Below, piece after piece: positions 27,020 to 36,916 of a stretch of DNA of 64,000 nucleotides. The stretch comes from Streptococcus suis (GTDB lineage Bacteria; Bacillota; Bacilli; Lactobacillales; Streptococcaceae). A program made the translations under genes and the position numbers. Position 1 is the first letter of the stretch, and each line of letters begins with the position of its first letter. The DNA lies in NCBI RefSeq assembly GCF_019794555.1, contig NZ_JAIMEP010000007.1:42611-106610 (forward strand), read 5' to 3'. The notes beneath the pieces were generated by a model, which was not told the DNA's origin, did no database searches, and saw only the letters and a list, made by a program, of their open reading frames with translations.

Positions 27020-28291
27020 ATGGCAAAGAAGAAAAATAGGAAGAAAGAATTAAAGAAACAACAAAAGTTGGATATCAAGGTCCTGAAACAAGAGGAAGCG
27101 GAATTATTTGAATTTTTCCATAAAAAACCAACTATTGTTGAGCGGCGGACGATACAAAATTATGATGATCAAAAAACAGCCATATTTCAAGAGTTTGAAA
27201 GAACGGGTGTAGAACCAGATTATAGGCAGATCAATCATCAGTTGGCAGATGGGACGTTTTCTTTTTCGGAAGACTATGCTTTGTTTAGGAAAGCAATGCA
27301 CACTCCAAATGCTAGGGCTAGGAAGAAACTGTTGAAGGAAGTTTTGGCGATAAATTCAGATTTTTTTGCGGCACGTTTCCACCTGCTTTTAATCGAGGAA
27401 GAACCATTTGAACGTTCTTATTTTGAGAAGGTATATAAGTTCTATCAGCAGGCGCTGGATTTATGGAAGGCTGAAGATTACGCGGATTGGAGTTGTTTTG
27501 AAACACGACCAATTCATCAGGGGCTGATGTACTGTTTGGAATATTTTATTGATGAGGGCTTTTATGGTTTGGCCGTGGAAATTATTGAAACATTCCGTTC
27601 GCATGGGTTACGTCGCTTCCCTCCTAACTTTTTACCAATCATGTTCTCTTTGTATAACCAATTAGGACAGTACGACAAGGTCGAACAAGCCTATTATGCA
27701 GAAGTTCAAAAGGGAAATAAGGATGACGGGGCGCTGCTACATTTATTGATTTCGAAAGTTTTGCAAGGGAAATGGGATGAAGCGGATAAGCTATTTGTCC
27801 AACTTGAAAAAATGAACGGAGAGACTAGTTTGTTCTTTGGTGAAGTGGATTGGTTGGATAGAGTTTTGGAAATCGAAGAAAAAGAAGTTTATATTCCATT
27901 CACAGAGGAATCCTTGCAAACAGCTCTTTATCCACTGTTTGATTTTCTAAATAATAATATGATTTTAGAGAAATACCTGACGAGATGTTCAGACGATTGG
28001 GATAATGATTGTGATTTTGAGGATGATTTCTCCGAAGTAGAATATCACCGAAATATTTCACACTTACATAGGACACTTAGCCATGCGAATGACTGGTTTT
28101 CAAATTTAAATAAACCTGAATTTGCAGGTATTCGAATGGACTTGGTTCGTATTTTTACGGAGCAAAAGTTGGCTTCTGAAGCGGATTTTAAGAAAAAGAC
28201 AGAGAAGGAAATTTTGTCTATAAAAGGAATTGGCCCAGGAACGGTCAAAAAATTAAAAGAAAATGGTGTTGTTTTCAAAAAAGAGAATTAA
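27020..28291 (+). CDS. Helical-repeat protein with C-terminal helix-hairpin-helix
   Basis: 423-residue protein with three visible parts: a basic start (AKKKNRKKELKKQQK), a large TPR-like helical middle (about 80-340, with FHLLLIEEEPFERSYFEKVYKFYQQALDLWK and YNQLGQYDKVEQAYYAEVQKGN), and a C-terminal HHH (EILSIKGIGPGTVKKLKENGV). Start and end are homologous to the 128-residue protein just upstream. It has its own extended -10 and an AAGGAG. The acidic loop DDWDNDCDFEDDFSE is notable. No known function; I infer a nucleic-acid-binding scaffold. Confidence 0.7.
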   Translation: MAKKKNRKKELKKQQKLDIKVLKQEEAELFEFFHKKPTIVERRTIQNYDDQKTAIFQEFERTGVEPDYRQINHQLADGTFSFSEDYALFRKAMHTPNARARKKLLKEVLAINSDFFAARFHLLLIEEEPFERSYFEKVYKFYQQALDLWKAEDYADWSCFETRPIHQGLMYCLEYFIDEGFYGLAVEIIETFRSHGLRRFPPNFLPIMFSLYNQLGQYDKVEQAYYAEVQKGNKDDGALLHLLISKVLQGKWDEADKLFVQLEKMNGETSLFFGEVDWLDRVLEIEEKEVYIPFTEESLQTALYPLFDFLNNNMILEKYLTRCSDDWDNDCDFEDDFSEVEYHRNISHLHRTLSHANDWFSNLNKPEFAGIRMDLVRIFTEQKLASEADFKKKTEKEILSIKGIGPGTVKKLKENGVVFKKEN

Positions 28292-28510
28292 TTGCTTTTT
28301 CTAAAATATTTTGATAGAATAAAGCCAATCAGAGGTGTTTTGAGCCCCATTTGTCACAGGAAGCGGTGGTACTGAGAAATCCGCACAAATGTCAAAACTG
28401 GTTGCTGATGATGTGAATCGAATAAGTAAAGTGCAGATAAATTATCTGAACAAGGGTGGTACCGCGGAATAACTTCGTCCCTGTCTAGCAAGTCTAGGCA
28501 GGGATTTTCA
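28292..28510 (+). ncRNA. T-box riboswitch, valine specifier
   Basis: Promoter -35 TTGCTT (28292-28297), 17 bases, -10 TAGAAT (28315-28320). Stem I is built from CAATCAG/CTGGTTG (28326-28332 / 28398-28404) and CATTTGT/ACAAATG (28348-28354 / 28385-28391), placing GTC (Val, 28391-28393) followed by A on the 3' side of the internal loop. The T-box core GGGTGGTACCGCGG is at 28454-28467, and the competing terminator CCCTGTCTAG/CTAGGCAGGG is at 28479-28503 with TTTTCATTT. Uncharged tRNA-Val would turn on the operon that ends in valS. Confidence 0.9.
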
Positions 28511-28526
28511 TTTGGAAAGGAGAAAT

Positions 28527-28916
28527 ATGCTACATCATGTTGAAATTTACGTTTCAGACTTGGAAACGTCACGTGCATTCTACGATTTTCTTCTGACCAA
28601 GCTGGGCTACTCGCTCTATCAGGAGTGGGAGGACGGGCTATCTTATAAAAAAGCAGAGCAGTACCTGGTCTTTGTCCAAACGCCACAGGACTTCCTAGGA
28701 GCAGGCTATCACCGGTGCCGTACAGGTCTCAATCATCTAGCTTTTCATGCGGGAACACCAGATGACATTGACCAATGGCGGAAGGAATTTTTGACCAGAC
28801 GAGTCCAACTGCTCTACGATGACCGCTATCCCCACGCTGGAGGACCAGATCATTATGCCCTCTATTTGGAAGACCCAGATGGGATTAAGATAGAGTTGGT
28901 GGGGGAGGCAAGATGA
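28527..28916 (+). CDS. VOC (glyoxalase/dioxygenase) family protein
   Basis: 129-residue single VOC domain: MLHHVEIYVSDLETSRAFYDFLL at the start, the middle HLAFHAG, and the end HYALYLEDPDGIKIELVGE. Metal ligands typical of the fold (His4, His near 74, Glu near 125) are present, so it is probably an active metalloenzyme or resistance-type protein; the substrate is unknown. AAAGGAG precedes the ATG at 28527. It is the first gene behind the valine T-box, and its stop overlaps the start of the broken kinase gene. Confidence 0.85.
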   Translation: MLHHVEIYVSDLETSRAFYDFLLTKLGYSLYQEWEDGLSYKKAEQYLVFVQTPQDFLGAGYHRCRTGLNHLAFHAGTPDDIDQWRKEFLTRRVQLLYDDRYPHAGGPDHYALYLEDPDGIKIELVGEAR

Positions 28917-29484
28917 ATCTAATTATTATTGGAGCACAAGCTTCTGGCAAGATGACCATTGGGCAGGAGGTTGAAAGATTAACAGATTTGGTTTTGTTTC
29001 ATAATCATGAATCAATCGATTTCGTAACAAAATTTTTCCAATGTCTGACGAAGCGAGAGAACTTATTAATGATATTCGTATGAAGTTTTTTGAAACCTCT
29101 GCGAAAACTGATTTGGGTTTGATTTTTACAGTTGTTATTGACTTTAATGATCCAGCAGATATTTCTTTTTTAGAGAATATTCAAGAGATTTATCACAGTA
29201 GGAATCAAGCTGTTCTGTTTATTGAATTGGAAACAGAGCTGCAAGAACGTTTAAGAAGAAATGTGACCGAAAATCGTTTGCAACATAAACCTTGGAAAAG
29301 AAATATTGAGTGGTCTGAAAAAGATATTTTAGATACAATAAAGTTTGCAAACTTTAATCCAGAATTTGTGCCGAAGCAACTTGACCATTATCATAAAATT
29401 AATAATACCCATCTTTCTGCCAATGAAGTAGCTCAACTGATTATCCAAAAAATGGAAGAACTTGAGCAAGAACAAACGAAATAG
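28913..29484 (+). pseudogene. Shikimate-kinase-like P-loop protein, frameshifted
   Basis: The gene starts at 28913 (overlapping the VOC stop) as MNLIIIGAQASGKMTIGQEV, a clear P-loop, and reads to a stop about 58 codons on. The remaining 146 codons continue in another frame from 29041 (SDEARELINDIRMKFFETS ... TVVIDFNDP). Joining the frames near the run AAAATTTTTCC at 29029-29039 restores a continuous protein of about 190 residues, so one base appears lost from the T-run. A real indel, a phase-variable tract or a sequencing error are all possible. Confidence 0.75.
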
Positions 29485-29519
29485 CCAGCCCAAGGGACTG
29501 ACTATTTCTAGGAGATTAT

Positions 29520-29561
29520 ATGAAAAAGAATTGGGCTATTTCTAGCTTGAGGATAGTATAA
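29520..29561 (+). other. 13-codon open reading frame with ribosome-binding site
   Basis: A short ORF ([13 protein letters not shown]) behind a good AGGAG at 29510-29514, between the broken kinase and valS. It may be a remnant or a translated leader; nothing else supports it. Confidence 0.25.
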
Positions 29562-29598
29562 ACCAATTTTCTTAAAGAATACTAAAGGAGAAAAAATA

Positions 29599-32250
29599 AT
29601 GTCAAAAAAATTATCACCAAAATACAATCCAGCCGAGGTTGAGGCTGGTCGTTACCAAACTTGGTTGGACCAAGATGTCTTTAAGCCGTCAGGCGATGCG
29701 GAGGCGAAGCCTTATTCTATCGTCATTCCGCCACCAAATGTAACAGGTAAATTGCACTTGGGACACGCTTGGGATACCACCCTTCAAGACATCATTATCC
29801 GCCAGAAACGCATGCAGGGCTTTGATACCCTCTGGCTTCCAGGTATGGACCATGCGGGGATTGCCACACAGGCTAAGGTTGAGGAGCGCTTGCGGGAGCA
29901 AGGTATCACACGCTATGATCTTGGTCGTGAAAAATTCCTCGATAAAGTCTGGGAATGGAAAGATGAATATGCTACAACCATCAAGGAGCAATGGGGTAAA
30001 CTAGGTTTATCTGTGGATTATTCACGTGAACGTTTCACACTTGATGAAGGCTTGTCAAAAGCTGTTCGTAAGGTTTTTGTAGAACTCTACAAAAAAGGCT
30101 GGATCTACCGTGGCGAATTTATCATCAACTGGGATCCAGCGGCTCGCACAGCTCTTTCTGATATCGAAGTGATTCACAAGGACGTAGAAGGAGCCTTCTA
30201 CCACATGAATTACATGTTGGAAGACGGCTCTCGTGCCCTTCAAGTTGCGACAACTCGTCCTGAAACCATGTTCGGTGACGTTGCGGTGGCGGTTAACCCA
30301 GAAGACCCACGTTACAAGGACTTGATTGGCAAAAACGTTATTCTTCCAATCGTGAATAAGCTCATCCCAATCGTTGCGGATGAACACGCAGACCCAGAAT
30401 TTGGTACAGGGGTTGTGAAAATTACACCTGCCCACGATCCAAATGACTTCCTCGTAGGTCAACGCCACAATTTGCCACAAGTCAATGTCATGAACGACGA
30501 CGGTACGATGAACGAGTTGGCAGGTGAATTTGCAGGTATGGACCGCTTTGAAGCTCGTAAGGCAACGGTTGCTAAGTTACAAGAACTGGGCGCCCTTGTT
30601 GAAATCGAAAACCGTGTGCATTCCGTTGGTCACTCAGAGCGTACAGGTGTGGTAGTTGAGCCTCGCTTGTCAACACAATGGTTCGTTAAAATGGACCAAT
30701 TGGCGAAGAATGCCATTGCCAACCAAGACACAGATGACAAGGTAGAATTTTACCCACCACGTTTCAACGATACCTTCCTTCAATGGATGGAAAATGTCCA
30801 TGACTGGGTAATCTCTCGTCAGCTCTGGTGGGGACACCAAATCCCTGCTTGGTACAATGAAGCGGGTGAGATGTACGTTGGTGAGGAAGCTCCAGAAGGC
30901 GACGGCTGGAAACAGGATGAAGATGTGCTTGACACTTGGTTTAGCTCTGCCCTTTGGCCATTCTCAACCATGGGTTGGCCTGATGTGGACTCAGAAGACT
31001 TCCAACGTTACTTCCCAACGTCAACCCTGGTAACAGGTTACGATATCATCTTCTTCTGGGTGTCTCGTATGATTTTCCAATCGCTTGAATTTACTGGTCG
31101 TCAGCCATTCCAAAACGTCCTTATCCACGGACTTATCCGTGACGAAGAAGGGCGTAAGATGTCTAAATCCCTTGGAAATGGTATTGATCCAATGGATGTC
31201 ATTGAGAAATACGGTGCCGACGCCCTTCGTTGGTTCTTGTCTAACGGCTCTGCTCCAGGACAGGATGTCCGTTTCTCATACGAAAAAATGGACGCGTCAT
31301 GGAACTTCATCAACAAAATCTGGAACATTTCCCGCTATATTCTTATGAACAATGAGGGCTTGACGCTGGCAGATGCGACGGCAAATGTGGCGAAAGTGGC
31401 GAGTGGTGAGGCTGGAAACGTGACGGACAAGTGGATTCTCCACAACCTCAATGAGACTATCGGTAAGGTCACTGAGAACTTTGACAAGTTTGAGTTTGGT
31501 GTGGCAGGTCATATCCTATACAACTTTATCTGGGAAGAGTTCGCCAACTGGTACGTTGAGTTGACTAAGGAAGTCCTTTACAGCGACAACGAAGACGAGA
31601 AGGTCATCACTCGTTCTGTCCTCCTCTACACGCTGGATAAGATTCTTCGTCTTCTCCACCCAATCATGCCGTTCGTGACGGAAGAAATCTTTGGTCAATA
31701 CGCTGAAGGCTCTATCGTAACAGCAGACTACCCAACGGTTGATGCGGCGTTTGAAAATGAAGCTGCGCACAAAGGCGTGGAAAGCCTGAAAGACTTGATT
31801 CGTACCGTGCGAAATGCGCGTGCGGAAGTGAACGTTGCCCCAAGCAAACCAATCACAATCCTTGTGAAAACAAGCAACAGCGACTTGGAAGCCTTCTTCA
31901 ACAGCAATGTCAACTACATCAAACGTTTCACAAACCCAGAAACACTTGAAATCTCATCAAGTATTGCGAACCCAGAACTGGCTATGTCAGCCGTTATCAC
32001 AGGCGCTGAAATCTTCCTCCCACTCGCAGACCTGCTCAACGTGGAAGAAGAGCTCGAGCGCCTCAACAAAGAACTGGCCAAGTGGCAGAAAGAACTCGAT
32101 ATGGTCGGCAAAAAACTCAGCAACGAACGCTTCGTCGCCAACGCCAAACCAGAAATCGTCGAAAAAGAAAAAGCCAAACAAGCTGACTACCAAGCTAAAT
32201 ATGACGCCACAGTAGAGCGGATTAAAGAGATGGAGAAGTTGGTGAAGTAA
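29599..32250 (+). CDS. valS: Valyl-tRNA synthetase
   Basis: 883-residue class I aminoacyl-tRNA synthetase charging tRNA-Val. The HIGH box appears as HLGHAW (about residue 52), the editing CP1 domain contains [17 protein letters not shown], the KMSKS loop is [12 protein letters not shown], and a C-terminal coiled coil ([28 protein letters not shown]) is typical of ValRS. AAAGGAG precedes the ATG. The valine T-box lies 1.1 kb upstream, with a VOC gene and a broken kinase in between, and no other strong promoter is visible. Confidence 0.97.
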   Translation: MSKKLSPKYNPAEVEAGRYQTWLDQDVFKPSGDAEAKPYSIVIPPPNVTGKLHLGHAWDTTLQDIIIRQKRMQGFDTLWLPGMDHAGIATQAKVEERLREQGITRYDLGREKFLDKVWEWKDEYATTIKEQWGKLGLSVDYSRERFTLDEGLSKAVRKVFVELYKKGWIYRGEFIINWDPAARTALSDIEVIHKDVEGAFYHMNYMLEDGSRALQVATTRPETMFGDVAVAVNPEDPRYKDLIGKNVILPIVNKLIPIVADEHADPEFGTGVVKITPAHDPNDFLVGQRHNLPQVNVMNDDGTMNELAGEFAGMDRFEARKATVAKLQELGALVEIENRVHSVGHSERTGVVVEPRLSTQWFVKMDQLAKNAIANQDTDDKVEFYPPRFNDTFLQWMENVHDWVISRQLWWGHQIPAWYNEAGEMYVGEEAPEGDGWKQDEDVLDTWFSSALWPFSTMGWPDVDSEDFQRYFPTSTLVTGYDIIFFWVSRMIFQSLEFTGRQPFQNVLIHGLIRDEEGRKMSKSLGNGIDPMDVIEKYGADALRWFLSNGSAPGQDVRFSYEKMDASWNFINKIWNISRYILMNNEGLTLADATANVAKVASGEAGNVTDKWILHNLNETIGKVTENFDKFEFGVAGHILYNFIWEEFANWYVELTKEVLYSDNEDEKVITRSVLLYTLDKILRLLHPIMPFVTEEIFGQYAEGSIVTADYPTVDAAFENEAAHKGVESLKDLIRTVRNARAEVNVAPSKPITILVKTSNSDLEAFFNSNVNYIKRFTNPETLEISSSIANPELAMSAVITGAEIFLPLADLLNVEEELERLNKELAKWQKELDMVGKKLSNERFVANAKPEIVEKEKAKQADYQAKYDATVERIKEMEKLVK

Positions 32251-32270
32251 GGTAGTTTATAAACAAAATG

Positions 32271-32296
32271 CCCAGCCTAAAAAGGCTGGGTTTTTG
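32271..32296 (+). terminator. Terminator of valS
   Basis: CCCAGCC and GGCTGGG arms with a six-base loop and five T. Confidence 0.9.
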
Positions 32297-32303
32297 GTAT
32301 AAT
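32295..32303 (+). promoter_or_regulatory. Extended -10 promoter of the STAND NTPase gene
   Basis: TGG-TATAAT directly after the valS terminator T-run. No good -35 is present. AAGGAG stands before the gene's ATG. Confidence 0.55.
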
Positions 32304-32338
32304 GATGGTACTTATATTATCTGGAAGGAGATTTAGTT

Positions 32339-35300
32339 ATGCCATTTGAGTCAGGAGGAAGATCAGATAAATTAGGAAATCGATATGAATTTAATTGGAT
32401 AGTGTTAAAATTCATTGATATTATTTCTGAAAAAATTGAAGCTGTTAAAATTGAAGCAATTGGTGATGAGGAGCAAGGAATTGACGTTTGGTTAAAATAT
32501 AAGGATGGGCATACAGAAGCCCAACAATGTAAAGGGAGAAATGCTAGTAAAGAACACTGGACACTTTCTGATTTACATCAGAAAGGTATTTTAGAGAATT
32601 GGAAAAAGCATTTAGAAAGAAATTCTTCAAGTGTAGTTTCACTGGTTAGTCCACTTCCATTTACAAATTTTTCAGATTTGATTTATAGAGCTAAGACGAA
32701 TGACAATGTTCAGACTTTCCTTGAATACCAAGTTAATCGGTCACCAGAGATAAAAAAAATATTTGCAAGTTATGTTCAATATTTGGGGCTTTCGATTGAA
32801 ACTGATGTCCAACAAATTATTAACTTTCTGAGTAGGACAGAAATCAGGCAAGAACCTTATCCAGAGAATGAAGAATTTATTACAGATAATATCAGGCGAT
32901 ACCTTGCTGGTGATGCTAACACAATCAAGTCGAAACTTGTTAATTTAATTTTACAAGGTGAAATTTATGGAAAGTGGATCTCACTTTCGGATTTAGACGC
33001 ATTTTTTAAAAGTGAAAAAATTGAATTTCGAAATTTATCCAAAGATGACAGAATATTACCTAGAATGAAGTCTTTAAATGCTGATTATAGAAAACGTTTT
33101 CATTCGTTAAAGTATGGATTAAAAATTCGTTCACAATTAGAAGAATGTAAGAAATATATTCTTGAAGGTAAATCTATTGTTATTCATGGAAAAGCTGGGA
33201 ATGGGAAAAGCGGTTTAACAGAGAATATTATTGATTGGTGTGATAAAAATCATATTTTACATTTAGATATAAAACTTGATAGCCATATTCCCAAAAAATC
33301 AGCAGAATCCTGGGGAAGAGAATTAGGGTTTACGGCCAGTATCAGTCATTGTTTAGATGCACTTTCTAAAAATTGTCATGCTGTATTGATATTAGATCAA
33401 TTAGATGCACTAAGGTGGACAGCTGGAAATTCGAAAAATTCTATTGCAACCTGTTTGGACTTAATTCGAGAAATACAGACTATTAATTTGGAAAGAGAAC
33501 ATAATATATCGATTGTTTTTGTTTGTCGAAGCTATGATTTAGAGAATGATAATGGGATAAAATCACTTTTTGAGAATAAGTCCGAAGATAAGACTAAATT
33601 CTGGTATCAAATTGAGGTTAATGAATTTTCAGAAGATGAAGTTGAAAATCTTTTAGGAAGTCGATATAAGGAATATCCAAATAAATTAAGACAATTATTA
33701 CGAACTCCAAGCAATCTCTATATTTGGGAACAAATTAGCAATGAATCCGATTATTATCAGATAACAAGCACTTATAATCTAGTAGATAAGTGGTGGAGAG
33801 ATTTATCAGCAAATTGTCAAGGAGCTGGTTTAAATGAAAGTGAATTAAATGAGTTTAAAAATAATCTTATCAAGTTATTCATAGAAACAGGAAGCGTTGT
33901 TTTTAGTAAGAGAAGAATATTCAATCATGAGAGAGCGTTACGATATTTAATCAGTCAAGGATTGTTGGTGGAACGAAAAAATAAAATTTTATTTGTACAC
34001 CAATCATTTTTAGATTGTTTTGTTGCAGCTCAGATGGTTAATAACTATTACTCTGGAGATGATATTGATAAGATAGTTGGAGATAAATCTCAGCAAAATC
34101 CCATGAGGCGTTATCAATTTCAAATTTTCCTTCAATCATTGATGGAAGAATCAGAAGAAGATTTTTTGGATTTCGGAAATAGATTAATAAAGAATGATGA
34201 TATAAGATTTAATTTTAAATTTGTTTTCTTTGAACTTCTGAGCAGTATAAAAGAACCCTCTGAAAAGATATTAGAATATTTAGGGACATTAATTCAAGAG
34301 TCAAAATTTAGAAATCACTTGTGTCAATCTGTCATTAGTGGACATCCACCATATGTTAATTTTTTAGTAAAGGAAGGAATTTTATCTGAGTGGTTAGGTC
34401 AAAATAAAATATTAGTCATTAATTTGTTAAGCAGTATTTCACCAATCTATACGAGTGATAGTATTGAATTTATTTCTCAATCAATTAGAAATTCTGACAA
34501 TAAAGATGAGTGGCGCGGTTGTTTTTATAGTGATTATCATAATGACTCGGAAGAGTTTTTCAAAGTAAGATTAGAATACTGGAAAACTTGTGTGAGTAAT
34601 ATAGACTGGCTTGACGATGTTTATAAAAATATTAATAGATATACGATTGATATTTTAGTTTTACTCCTAGAACAGTATCAAGAGGAAGATAACAAAGATA
34701 GATTTTATAGTGAATCTAAACAATTTGACGAAGTTTCTAAAGAATATATAAGTAAAAATTATACTGAAATTATTTCTTTGTTGTTGCCGTTTGCTAGCAA
34801 ATTTTCAAAAATTAATGTATCGAAATATAATTTTGCGTTAATAGAAAGAGATGGGTTACAGAGATTTTATATTAGTCTACTCCATGAGGCAAATAAATAT
34901 TTTAGTTATAGAGAACCAAAAAACTTTTTTGTATGTTATAAAGATTACATGGGAAAAGGAGATTGTTTTTATAATGAATTAATTTTAGATGCACTTTACT
35001 ATTTACCGGATGATTATGCTGATAAATGCATTGAATATTTACTAACCGACTTTAATAAAACACTATTTGAGCAGTCAGAAGGATATGAAAGAAAAATGAT
35101 CTTAGCTAAGCGACTGATTGGTAAAGTATCAATAAATTGTTCGGCAGAATTATATCATCAATTAGAATATAGGATTATTCACTACACATCACCAGAAGCT
35201 TTACGAAGGCTTAAATCACGTATTGATACTAATAAAATGCAAAATGATTATGTAGCCTACTGGCCATTTTGGGGAGAGCTTCAATATAGATTGTTGTCGA

Positions 35301-36814
35301 TTTTACCTCAAGAAAGAGTGAGTAAAGAGGCAACTGAATTATTGCAAGTTTTAGAACGTAGTAATAATTTTCAAGATTCTTTTTATGAGTCAAGGAGTGG
35401 AAGTGTAATTTCGCCATTAAATGGGAAAGTAGTCTCTACTAAGTCATGGGAGAAGATTCTTATTAATAAAAAAGATAGGAGACGATCTAAATGGGATGAA
35501 AAACGTCATGTTTTTGTTGAATCTTCACCTTCTGAATTATCAAGAAATTTTAGAGATGTAGTTTCTCAAGAACCTCATACCTACGTACCTTTATTTTTAA
35601 AATTATCCTATAAGCATAAAATAAATAAACATTTTCTTTATGGTCTGTTGGGAGGTATCAAAGATCTGGAAGAGATTTCAGATAGTTTATTATCTGATAT
35701 TGAGGTGATTCTTCTGAATCACATTGATTCAGAAAGTTACGATAGCCTATATCACTTCTTTACCATAATAGAGAAGCATCCAGAGGTTAATTGGTCTATC
35801 AGTGTATTAGAGAGAGTGAAAGATTATCTTAAAAAAACAAAATTAGATACTTTAGATAAATTTAGTAAAATCGAAAATTTAGAAGATTATGCAAGACAAT
35901 CGTATTCAACGTTAAGAGGATATGGGATTCATGCTCTAGATAAATTGATAATAGCTTCACCCAACTCTATTCCATATTTTAAAGATACTATATATTCACT
36001 TGCTGCAGATCGGAATAACTATGTAAGATTTAATTCTATTTTTCTTATTACTACTATCTTAGAAATAGACAAAGAATTTGCTAAAGAGCTTTTTGAAATA
36101 GTTTTTACTGGAGATGAGCGTATGTTAGCACATTGGAATAGTAACTATATCATGTACAGATTTTATGATGATTATAAGGATAAAATTCAGGGTTTATTGC
36201 AGTTGGGATTTAACTCAAATGATAAACTAATTATAAAAAAATCATCTTCTTTGATTACAGAAATTTACTTGAATAAAGGAGATATGAAATCGAATGTTTA
36301 CGGTAGACGTGGACTTCAAGCAGAAAATATTTGTCAGATAGCAGTTAGTTATTTAAAGAGAAAAGAAAGTAAGGAAAAAGCGAAGGAACTTATATCTTAT
36401 TATTTAGTATGTGACGATGTGAATTTAGAAAATATTTTGTCACGATTATTTATAGATGATTTATTAGATGTCAAGGAAGATAAAAATTTAATTATTAATC
36501 TACTGACATCTAGATATAAAAGAAAATTGTATTATTATTTTTTAAAATTTCTTGAAAAACAAGTATCAATTTTAGAATATGAGGGAATTATTTTTGAAAC
36601 GGTATCAAATATGACGTCTAAAGAGGTTAAATTAGAAAATGAGTCTTATTATGATAGATTGACTGAAGAGCTCCTTGTAAGATTATTGCTCAATCTTTAC
36701 GATGAACATAAAGGAAATGCTATTGCAGAGAGATGTTTGGATATTATCGACCAGATGTTTGAAAAAGAATTTGGCAATTCACGATTATTGATAGAAGAAT
36801 TGATGCAAAAATAG
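32339..36814 (+). CDS. Avs-like STAND NTPase with N-terminal PD-(D/E)XK nuclease
   Basis: 1491-residue cytoplasmic protein. Residues 1-100 show a Cap4/DUF4297-like nuclease: SGGRSDKLGNRYE with Glu17, GIDVWLKY with Asp49, and QCK (63-65), the PD-(D/E)XK set. A P-loop ATPase follows: Walker A GKAGNGKS (284-291), Walker B VLILDQLD (349-356) and a sensor-like strand SIVFVCRSYD (391-400), the NACHT/STAND plan. Residues from about 500 to the end are helical-repeat-like and would be the sensor. This order (nuclease, STAND ATPase, long repeat domain) is that of Avs anti-phage proteins, which recognise a viral protein, oligomerise and cut DNA. The gene is much more AT-rich than its neighbours, which points to transfer. 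Subfamily unassigned. Confidence 0.72.
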   Translation: MPFESGGRSDKLGNRYEFNWIVLKFIDIISEKIEAVKIEAIGDEEQGIDVWLKYKDGHTEAQQCKGRNASKEHWTLSDLHQKGILENWKKHLERNSSSVVSLVSPLPFTNFSDLIYRAKTNDNVQTFLEYQVNRSPEIKKIFASYVQYLGLSIETDVQQIINFLSRTEIRQEPYPENEEFITDNIRRYLAGDANTIKSKLVNLILQGEIYGKWISLSDLDAFFKSEKIEFRNLSKDDRILPRMKSLNADYRKRFHSLKYGLKIRSQLEECKKYILEGKSIVIHGKAGNGKSGLTENIIDWCDKNHILHLDIKLDSHIPKKSAESWGRELGFTASISHCLDALSKNCHAVLILDQLDALRWTAGNSKNSIATCLDLIREIQTINLEREHNISIVFVCRSYDLENDNGIKSLFENKSEDKTKFWYQIEVNEFSEDEVENLLGSRYKEYPNKLRQLLRTPSNLYIWEQISNESDYYQITSTYNLVDKWWRDLSANCQGAGLNESELNEFKNNLIKLFIETGSVVFSKRRIFNHERALRYLISQGLLVERKNKILFVHQSFLDCFVAAQMVNNYYSGDDIDKIVGDKSQQNPMRRYQFQIFLQSLMEESEEDFLDFGNRLIKNDDIRFNFKFVFFELLSSIKEPSEKILEYLGTLIQESKFRNHLCQSVISGHPPYVNFLVKEGILSEWLGQNKILVINLLSSISPIYTSDSIEFISQSIRNSDNKDEWRGCFYSDYHNDSEEFFKVRLEYWKTCVSNIDWLDDVYKNINRYTIDILVLLLEQYQEEDNKDRFYSESKQFDEVSKEYISKNYTEIISLLLPFASKFSKINVSKYNFALIERDGLQRFYISLLHEANKYFSYREPKNFFVCYKDYMGKGDCFYNELILDALYYLPDDYADKCIEYLLTDFNKTLFEQSEGYERKMILAKRLIGKVSINCSAELYHQLEYRIIHYTSPEALRRLKSRIDTNKMQNDYVAYWPFWGELQYRLLSILPQERVSKEATELLQVLERSNNFQDSFYESRSGSVISPLNGKVVSTKSWEKILINKKDRRRSKWDEKRHVFVESSPSELSRNFRDVVSQEPHTYVPLFLKLSYKHKINKHFLYGLLGGIKDLEEISDSLLSDIEVILLNHIDSESYDSLYHFFTIIEKHPEVNWSISVLERVKDYLKKTKLDTLDKFSKIENLEDYARQSYSTLRGYGIHALDKLIIASPNSIPYFKDTIYSLAADRNNYVRFNSIFLITTILEIDKEFAKELFEIVFTGDERMLAHWNSNYIMYRFYDDYKDKIQGLLQLGFNSNDKLIIKKSSSLITEIYLNKGDMKSNVYGRRGLQAENICQIAVSYLKRKESKEKAKELISYYLVCDDVNLENILSRLFIDDLLDVKEDKNLIINLLTSRYKRKLYYYFLKFLEKQVSILEYEGIIFETVSNMTSKEVKLENESYYDRLTEELLVRLLLNLYDEHKGNAIAERCLDIIDQMFEKEFGNSRLLIEELMQK

Positions 36815-36883
36815 GTTATTATTCACAGTTGTGAGAGTATATAATTCGATCAATATCTTTACATCCTTCCCAATATATTAGAT

Positions 36884-36916
36884 AATAGTTCTATCAACTA
36901 GATAGGACTATTTTTT
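36884..36916 (+). terminator. Terminator abutting the start codon of the next gene
   Basis: AATAGTTCTATC (36884-36895) and GATAGGACTATT (36901-36912) form a 12-pair stem with one G-U pair and a five-base loop, then six T and at once the ATG at 36917. The only ribosome-binding-site-like bases, TAGGA, are inside the second arm. Confidence 0.8.

Noticed and set aside
28454..28467. Separate tRNA-like gene
   Set aside because: GGGTGGTACCGCGG is the T-box antiterminator core, not a tRNA acceptor; no cloverleaf can be drawn.
29029..29041. Programmed -1 frameshift in the kinase gene
   Set aside because: The heptamer A-TTT-TTC does not allow good re-pairing in the -1 frame and no stimulatory stem was seen; decay or error is likelier.
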